Below the pieces are notes generated by a model. That model saw nothing but the letters and a program-made list of their open reading frames with translations, was not told the DNA's origin and searched no databases. The position numbers and the translations under genes are program-made. Of a DNA stretch of 64,000 nt, positions 54,701-64,000 are shown piece by piece (position 1 is the stretch's first letter; each line of letters starts with the position of its first letter). Source of the DNA: Rhodopseudomonas julia (lineage in GTDB: Bacteria > Pseudomonadota > Alphaproteobacteria > Rhizobiales > Afifellaceae); contig NZ_JAUSUK010000002.1 of assembly GCF_030813515.1 (NCBI RefSeq), forward strand, positions 930,001 to 994,000. The letters run 5' to 3'.

Positions 54701-54756
54701 CGCACAGAAATTTGTGCGTTTGAGATTGGGCGGTCCCGCGTAAAGCGGGGCCGCCC
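54701..54756 (+). other. Two hairpins in the rplL-rpoB spacer
   Basis: CGCACA-GAAATT-TGTGCG (54701-54718) and a 12-bp stem GGGCGGTCCCGC-GTAAA-GCGGGGCCGCCC with one G-U pair (54728-54756). There is no T-run. In E. coli this spacer holds an attenuator and an RNase III site that lower rpoBC relative to rplJL; these stems may serve the same purpose. Confidence 0.6.
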
Positions 54757-54839
54757 GCAGGCTTTCTCGATGGTCGCCCGTCAAGGCGACCCTCCAGACA
54801 GCCGTCAACATCCGCTCCGAGCGAGGACGAGGACCATCC

Positions 54840-57800
54840 ATGGCGAACACTGCCGTTCAGACCGCAAGCTTTTCCGGCCGCCGCCGCATCCGCAAGTTCT
54901 TTGGTCACATCACCGAAGCGGCCGAGATGCCGAACCTGATCGAGGTGCAGAAATCCTCCTACGATCAGTTTCTCATGGTGGAAGAGCCAGAGGGCGGCCG
55001 CGGCGACGAAGGCATCCAGGCCGTATTCAAGTCCGTTTTCCCGATCACGGACTTCTCCGGCCAGGCGATGCTGGAGTTTGTGCGCTACGAATTTGAGCCG
55101 CCGAAATACGATACCGAGGAATGCCGGCAGCGTGACATGACCTACGCCGCGCCGCTCAAGGTGACGCTGCGGCTGATCGTCTTCGATGTGGACGAGGATA
55201 CGGGTGCAAAGTCCGTCAAGGACATCAAAGAGCAGGACGTCTATATGGGCGACATGCCGTTGATGACGGACAACGGCACCTTCATCATCAACGGCACCGA
55301 GCGCGTCATCGTCTCGCAGATGCATCGCTCGCCGGGCGTCTTCTTCGACCACGACAAGGGCAAGACGCATTCCTCCGGCAAGCTTCTGTTTGCCGCCCGC
55401 ATCATCCCGTATCGCGGCTCCTGGCTCGACATCGAGTTCGACGCCAAGGACGTGGTGCATGCCCGCATCGACCGTCGCCGCAAGATTCCGGTCACGTCGC
55501 TTTTGATGGCGCTCGGGATGGACGGCGAGGAGATTCTGTCGACCTTCTACGACATCGTGACGGCGACGCGCGGGGACAATGGCTGGATCGTGCCTTTCGA
55601 TCCGGAAAAGCTGCGCGGCACCAAGGCGAGCGAAGATTACGTCGATGCCGCGAGCGGCGAGGTTGTCGTCGAGGCTGGCAAGAAGATCACCGCCCGCCTG
55701 GCGCGCCAGCTTGTGGAAAAGGGCGTCAAGTCACTGATGGTCTCTGACGAGCAGGTGCTCGGCCGTTATCTCGGCGAGGACATCGTGAATTTCGAGACCG
55801 GCGAGATCTATGCGGAGGCCGGCGACGAGATTTCCGAGAAGATGCTCGACCAGCTTCGTGAGCTGAACCGCGACGAGCTCGCGCTTCTCGAGATCGATCA
55901 CGTCAATGTCGGCGCATATATGCGCAACACGCTTGCCGCCGATAAGAACGAGAGCCGCGAAGACGCGCTTTTCGATATCTATCGGGTGATGCGTCCGGGC
56001 GAGCCGCCGACGATCGAGACGGCGGAGGCGATGTTCCAGTCGCTGTTCTTCGATCCGGAGCGCTACGACCTCTCCGCCGTCGGTCGCGTGAAGATGAACA
56101 TGCGTCTCGACCTCCAGACCGAGGACACGATGCGGGTCTTGCGCAAGGAGGATATCCTTGCCGTCATCCGCATGCTGCTCGACCTGCGTGACGGTCGCGG
56201 CGAGATCGACGATATCGACAATCTCGGCAACCGCCGTGTGCGTTCGGTCGGCGAGCTGATGGAAAATCAGTACCGCGTCGGTCTTCTGCGCATGGAGCGG
56301 GCGATCAAGGAGCGCATGTCGTCGGTCGAGATCGATACGGTGATGCCGCAGGATCTGATCAACGCCAAGCCGGCCGCTGCCGCTGTGCGCGAGTTCTTCG
56401 GTTCCTCGCAGCTGTCGCAGTTCATGGACCAGACGAATCCGCTGTCGGAAATCACTCACAAGCGGCGCCTGTCGGCGCTCGGACCGGGTGGTCTGACGCG
56501 TGAGCGGGCCGGCTTCGAAGTGCGCGACGTGCATCCGACCCATTACGGTCGTATCTGCCCGATTGAGACGCCGGAAGGCCCGAATATCGGCCTCATCAAC
56601 TCGCTCGCGACCTTCGCTCGGGTCAACAAGTATGGCTTCATCGAGAGCCCGTACCGGCGCATCGTCGAAGGCAAGGTGACCGACGAGGTCGTCTATCTCT
56701 CGGCCATGGAAGAGGCGAAGTACACGGTCGCCCAGGCGAACGCTCAGCTCGACGAAGATGGACGTTTCGCCAACGAACTCGTCACATGCCGCCACAGCGG
56801 CGACGTCTCGATGGTGTCACGCGACAAGGTCGATCTCATGGACGTGTCGCCGAAGCAGCTCGTTTCGGTGGCGGCGGCGCTCATTCCGTTCCTGGAAAAC
56901 GATGACGCCAACCGCGCGCTCATGGGCTCAAACATGCAGCGGCAGGCCGTGCCTCTGGTGCGCGCCGAGGCGCCGCTGGTCGGCACGGGCATGGAGCCGA
57001 TCGTGGCACGCGATTCGGGCGCTGCGATCACGGCACGGCGTACCGGCGTCGTCGATCAGGTTGACGCGACACGTATCGTCATCCGGGCCACGGAAGAGAT
57101 CGACACCTCGAAGTCCGGTGTCGACATCTACCGGCTGCAGAAGTTCCAGCGTTCCAACCAGAACACCTGCATCACGCAGCGTCCGCTGGTGCGGGTCGGT
57201 GAGCAGGTACGCAAGGGCGAGGTGATTGCCGACGGTCCGTCGACGGATATCGGCGATCTTGCGCTCGGGCGGAACGTGCTCGTCGCGTTCATGCCGTGGA
57301 ACGGCTACAACTTCGAGGATTCCATCCTTCTGTCGGAGCGGATCGTTCGCGACGACGTCTTCACTTCGATCCACATCGAAGAATTCGAGGTGATGGCGCG
57401 CGATACGAAGCTCGGTCCGGAAGAGATCACGCGCGATATTCCGAACGTCTCGGAAGAGGCGCTTCGCAATCTCGACGAGGCGGGCATCGTTTATATCGGT
57501 GCGGAAGTGCAGCCGGGCGACATTCTGGTTGGTAAGATCACGCCGAAGGGCGAGAGCCCGATCACGCCGGAAGAGAAGCTTCTGCGTGCGATCTTCGGCG
57601 AGAAGGCTTCGGATGTGCGTGACACCTCGCTCCGCATGCCGCCAGGAACCTACGGCACCATCGTCGAAGTGCGCGTCTTCAACCGCCACGGCGTGGAGAA
57701 AGACGAGCGCGCGATGGCGATCGAGCGCGAAGAAATCGAACGCCTTGCCAAGGACCGCGACGACGAGCAGTCGATCCTAGACCGCAATATTTATGGCCGT

Positions 57801-58994
57801 CTGGCCGACATGCTGCGCGGTGAGGCGGGTGCTGCCGGACCGAAGGGCTTCAAGAAGGGGACTGAAATCACCGACGAGGTGATGGCAGAGTATCCCCGCT
57901 CGCAGTGGTGGCTGTTTGCCGTCGGCGACGACAAGAAAATGTCGGACATCGAGGGTCTGAAGCAGCAGTACGACGAGAGCCGCAAGCGTCTTGAGAACCG
58001 CTTCATCGACAAGGTGGAGAAGCTGCAGCGCGGCGACGAGCTGCCTCCCGGCGTCATGAAGATGGTCAAGGTCTTCGTCGCTGTGAAGCGCAAGATCCAG
58101 CCTGGCGACAAGATGGCCGGCCGACATGGCAACAAGGGTGTCGTGTCGAAGATCGTTCCGGTCGAGGACATGCCGTTCCTAGCAGACGGGACGCATGCCG
58201 ATATCGTGCTCAATCCGCTTGGCGTGCCAAGCCGCATGAATGTCGGACAGATTCTCGAAACGCATCTCGGTTGGGCTTGTGCTAATCTCGGCAAGCAGAT
58301 CGGTGAGCTTGTAGAAGTCTATCGCAAGAGCGGCGACGTTCAGCCTTTGCGCTCACATCTGTCGGGCATCTACGACGACAACGAGAAGAACGAGAAGATC
58401 TCGTCGTTCGACGATGAATCCGTCGTGCGGCTCGGTCATCAGCTCACCTCCGGCGTGCCGATCGCGACCCCGGTCTTCGACGGCGCCAAAGAGGCCGATA
58501 TCGACGAGCTTCTGGAAAAGGCGGGTCTCAACCGCTCGGGCCAGGCGCAGCTTTTCGACGGCAAAACCGGCGAGGCGTTCGATCGTAACGTGACGGTCGG
58601 CTACATCTACATGCTGAAGCTGCACCATCTCGTCGACGACAAGATCCATGCGCGCTCCATCGGCCCGTACTCTCTCGTCACCCAGCAGCCGCTGGGCGGT
58701 AAGGCACAGTTCGGCGGACAGCGTTTCGGCGAAATGGAGGTGTGGGCCCTGGAAGCTTACGGCGCGGCCTATACCTTGCAAGAGATGCTAACGGTGAAAT
58801 CGGACGACGTCGCGGGCCGGACCAAAGTCTACGAAGCGATCGTCAGAGGCGACGATACCTTCGAAGCGGGTATCCCGGAGAGCTTCAACGTTCTCGTCAA
58901 AGAGATGCGTTCGCTCGGCCTTAGCGTCGATCTGGAAGATTCCGAGAAGATGCGTTCTCTGCCACAGAGTTACGACAAGGATGCCGCAGAATAG
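54840..58994 (+). CDS. rpoB: RNA polymerase subunit beta
   Basis: 1384 residues, full length for alphaproteobacteria. The rifampicin-region core ([31 protein letters not shown]) is present and wild-type-like, together with [11 protein letters not shown] and the C-terminal [19 protein letters not shown]. Catalytic-core subunit. Follows rplL after 150 bases. Confidence 0.99.
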   Translation: MANTAVQTASFSGRRRIRKFFGHITEAAEMPNLIEVQKSSYDQFLMVEEPEGGRGDEGIQAVFKSVFPITDFSGQAMLEFVRYEFEPPKYDTEECRQRDMTYAAPLKVTLRLIVFDVDEDTGAKSVKDIKEQDVYMGDMPLMTDNGTFIINGTERVIVSQMHRSPGVFFDHDKGKTHSSGKLLFAARIIPYRGSWLDIEFDAKDVVHARIDRRRKIPVTSLLMALGMDGEEILSTFYDIVTATRGDNGWIVPFDPEKLRGTKASEDYVDAASGEVVVEAGKKITARLARQLVEKGVKSLMVSDEQVLGRYLGEDIVNFETGEIYAEAGDEISEKMLDQLRELNRDELALLEIDHVNVGAYMRNTLAADKNESREDALFDIYRVMRPGEPPTIETAEAMFQSLFFDPERYDLSAVGRVKMNMRLDLQTEDTMRVLRKEDILAVIRMLLDLRDGRGEIDDIDNLGNRRVRSVGELMENQYRVGLLRMERAIKERMSSVEIDTVMPQDLINAKPAAAAVREFFGSSQLSQFMDQTNPLSEITHKRRLSALGPGGLTRERAGFEVRDVHPTHYGRICPIETPEGPNIGLINSLATFARVNKYGFIESPYRRIVEGKVTDEVVYLSAMEEAKYTVAQANAQLDEDGRFANELVTCRHSGDVSMVSRDKVDLMDVSPKQLVSVAAALIPFLENDDANRALMGSNMQRQAVPLVRAEAPLVGTGMEPIVARDSGAAITARRTGVVDQVDATRIVIRATEEIDTSKSGVDIYRLQKFQRSNQNTCITQRPLVRVGEQVRKGEVIADGPSTDIGDLALGRNVLVAFMPWNGYNFEDSILLSERIVRDDVFTSIHIEEFEVMARDTKLGPEEITRDIPNVSEEALRNLDEAGIVYIGAEVQPGDILVGKITPKGESPITPEEKLLRAIFGEKASDVRDTSLRMPPGTYGTIVEVRVFNRHGVEKDERAMAIEREEIERLAKDRDDEQSILDRNIYGRLADMLRGEAGAAGPKGFKKGTEITDEVMAEYPRSQWWLFAVGDDKKMSDIEGLKQQYDESRKRLENRFIDKVEKLQRGDELPPGVMKMVKVFVAVKRKIQPGDKMAGRHGNKGVVSKIVPVEDMPFLADGTHADIVLNPLGVPSRMNVGQILETHLGWACANLGKQIGELVEVYRKSGDVQPLRSHLSGIYDDNEKNEKISSFDDESVVRLGHQLTSGVPIATPVFDGAKEADIDELLEKAGLNRSGQAQLFDGKTGEAFDRNVTVGYIYMLKLHHLVDDKIHARSIGPYSLVTQQPLGGKAQFGGQRFGEMEVWALEAYGAAYTLQEMLTVKSDDVAGRTKVYEAIVRGDDTFEAGIPESFNVLVKEMRSLGLSVDLEDSEKMRSLPQSYDKDAAE

Positions 58995-59096
58995 TGCGGC
59001 ATCCCATTGCCTCGACCAGACTAACCCAGCCGCTTCCCCCGGCGGCGCGGCGTCGCTTGGTGCGGCGCGAGGAACATTGGCAAGGAGAATGACCCT

Positions 59097-63314
<4,218 letters not shown>

Positions 63315-63341
63315 CCTCTCGCAGGCTCTCTGTTGAGTTTG

Positions 63342-63369
63342 AAAGCCCCGGCCGAGTGCCGGGGCTTTT
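63342..63369 (+). terminator. Rho-independent terminator of the rpoBC operon
   Basis: AAAGCCCCGGC, loop CGAGT, GCCGGGGCTTT: an 11-bp perfect stem ending in TTTT, 27 bases after the rpoC stop. Confidence 0.92.
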
Positions 63370-63632
63370 CGCGTCTGAGGGATGGGTCCGCGTGCCGGTG
63401 ACATGGCCTCTGTGGCCGGCGGAACACATGCCTCTGCGAACTGCGCCCCGTTTACTTCCTCGACATTTTCTCGCGTGAAAATCGCTTGTGCAGGCCGGCG
63501 ATTCCTTTAGAGCAGCGCGGCCGGCGAAGAACCGCCGCAAGGCTCACAAGATCAGGCACTGGGGAATGAACCTTTTCGGCCGCCCGCCGTTAACGGGGCC
63601 GAGGGGAACCAGAACTCAACGGAACAGGATAG
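63370..63632. other. Intergenic region between rpoC terminator and small ORF
   Basis: 263 bases without a supported gene. Its notable element is the promoter-like sequence at 63567-63591 listed separately. Neither rpsL nor rpsG, which often follow rpoC in this group, appears here. Confidence 0.5.
63567..63591 (+). promoter_or_regulatory. Near-consensus EcfG-type promoter ahead of the 29-residue ORF
   Basis: TGAAC, 16-base spacer, CGTT: one mismatch from GGAAC-N16-CGTT. It ends about 41 bases before the ATG of the small ORF. The spacing is exact but the first base differs, so support is moderate. Confidence 0.4.
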
Positions 63633-63722
63633 ATGGCCGGACACCTAGTCAAACGCACCCTGCTGTTTTTCGGGTTGACGTTCGGGTACGCGACGATCGC
63701 TGCGATCCCGTACCTCAACTGA
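63633..63722 (+). CDS. 29-residue single-pass membrane protein
   Basis: ATG 63633 with AGGAT upstream encodes a basic N terminus (MAGHLVKR) and one hydrophobic helix (TLLFFGLTFGYATIAAIPYL). A strong terminator starts 20 bases past the stop, and a promoter-like sequence precedes it, so the whole looks like a complete monocistronic unit. No family recognised. Confidence 0.6.
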   Translation: MAGHLVKRTLLFFGLTFGYATIAAIPYLN

Positions 63723-63741
63723 GGCAGATTTTCAGTTCACC

Positions 63742-63772
63742 AAAAGGGCCGGCCGTTGCGCCGGCCTTTTTT
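63742..63772 (+). terminator. Rho-independent terminator of the 29-residue ORF
   Basis: AAAAGGGCCGGC, loop, GCCGGCC then TTTTTT. A perfect 7-bp GC stem extended by A-T pairs, 20 bases after the stop codon. Confidence 0.9.
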
Positions 63773-64000
63773 CGTTTGGGGATGGTGCGAGGGCGCTCGG
63801 GGAATCGCGGCGGGACGCCAATGGGATAGGCCGACGATTCGCCTTAGGCGAATTTCGCGCGCTGAAGGCCTTGCGGCCGCGATTCTGTTTCGATTAGAAT
63901 CACTTGGCGTCAAATTTCTCAGGCAATCGTGCCATACTTCGCCTTGCAGCGAACGATATGACGATCGAGGCGACCCGGATGGGAGCTTCTGAGCCGCCGT
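63773..64000. other. Right-end intergenic stretch with two inverted repeats
   Basis: ATTCGCC-TTA-GGCGAAT (63837-63853) and GATTCT/AGAATC around 63881-63902. A minus-strand frame is open from the right edge to a TGA at 63919-63921 (about 26 codons, ending KAKYGTIA); it could be the 3' end of a gene outside the window, with the inverted repeats as its terminator region, but it is too short to judge. Confidence 0.3.

Overview
The window reads as a chromosome segment of an alphaproteobacterium, most likely of the order Hyphomicrobiales (Rhizobiales). The evidence is high GC, the gene order hisI-folE / NifU-like-yidD-thrS, several families typical of that order (Usg, DUF3126, BA14K, DUF2336, a CHCC zinc-finger protein, a BTLCP cysteine peptidase), and the block tRNA-Tyr, tRNA-Gly, tuf, tRNA-Trp, secE, nusG, rplKAJL, rpoBC. 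I see no rRNA, CRISPR array, intact insertion sequence or prophage. Most of the window is core or semi-core sequence with few accessory genes.

Layout. 0-3.2 kb: the end of a molybdopterin-binding/MobA-like fusion, a soluble cytochrome c, an orphan usg, and a CueR-type copper regulator translationally coupled to a membrane-anchored cytochrome c. 3.2-7.8 kb: map-radC (minus strand), then a CinA-like protein, gpt, trkH and tRNA-Leu. 8-11.2 kb (minus strand): a secreted triple PRC-barrel protein behind a clear general-stress (EcfG-type) promoter, an FAD monooxygenase and an NDUFS6-like zinc-finger protein. 11.4-14.5 kb: an alpha/beta hydrolase, cysE, DUF3126, a small membrane protein and a gamma-carbonic anhydrase. 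14.6-18.7 kb: a BTLCP peptidase, a double PilZ protein, a rhomboid protease, a CBS protein, and folE-hisI. 18.8-30.3 kb: NifU-like, yidD, thrS, a secreted beta-rich protein, nitroreductase-flavin reductase, a CitE-like protein, DUF2336, nadK, cutA with a coupled P-loop kinase, and a CHASE4-GGDEF-EAL protein. 30.5-36.8 kb: two GH13 enzymes, a prokaryotic glutamate-receptor-like channel, an M20 hydrolase and a small lipoprotein. 37.1-45.2 kb: a complete kdp operon (small ORF, kdpF, A, B, C, D, E). 45.2-49.2 kb: an iron-containing alcohol dehydrogenase in a sparse region, tRNA-Thr, a BA14K protein and rlmB. 49.3-63.4 kb: tRNAs, tuf, and the secE-to-rpoC transcription/translation block, closed by a strong terminator. 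63.4-64 kb: a 29-residue membrane ORF with its own terminator.

How genes work together. Potassium handling recurs: a Trk uptake subunit, the full Kdp pump with its KdpDE sensor pair, and a ligand-gated channel-like protein. The PilZ protein, the BTLCP peptidase and the GGDEF/EAL enzyme suggest c-di-GMP control of surface proteins, but they are not linked in one operon. Many gene pairs overlap by ATGA or GTGA, which implies translational coupling. No wholly new multi-gene system is evident. The best candidates for follow-up are the channel with a non-GYG pore, the stress-promoter-driven triple PRC protein with an interrupted barrel, and the 29-residue ORF near the right end.
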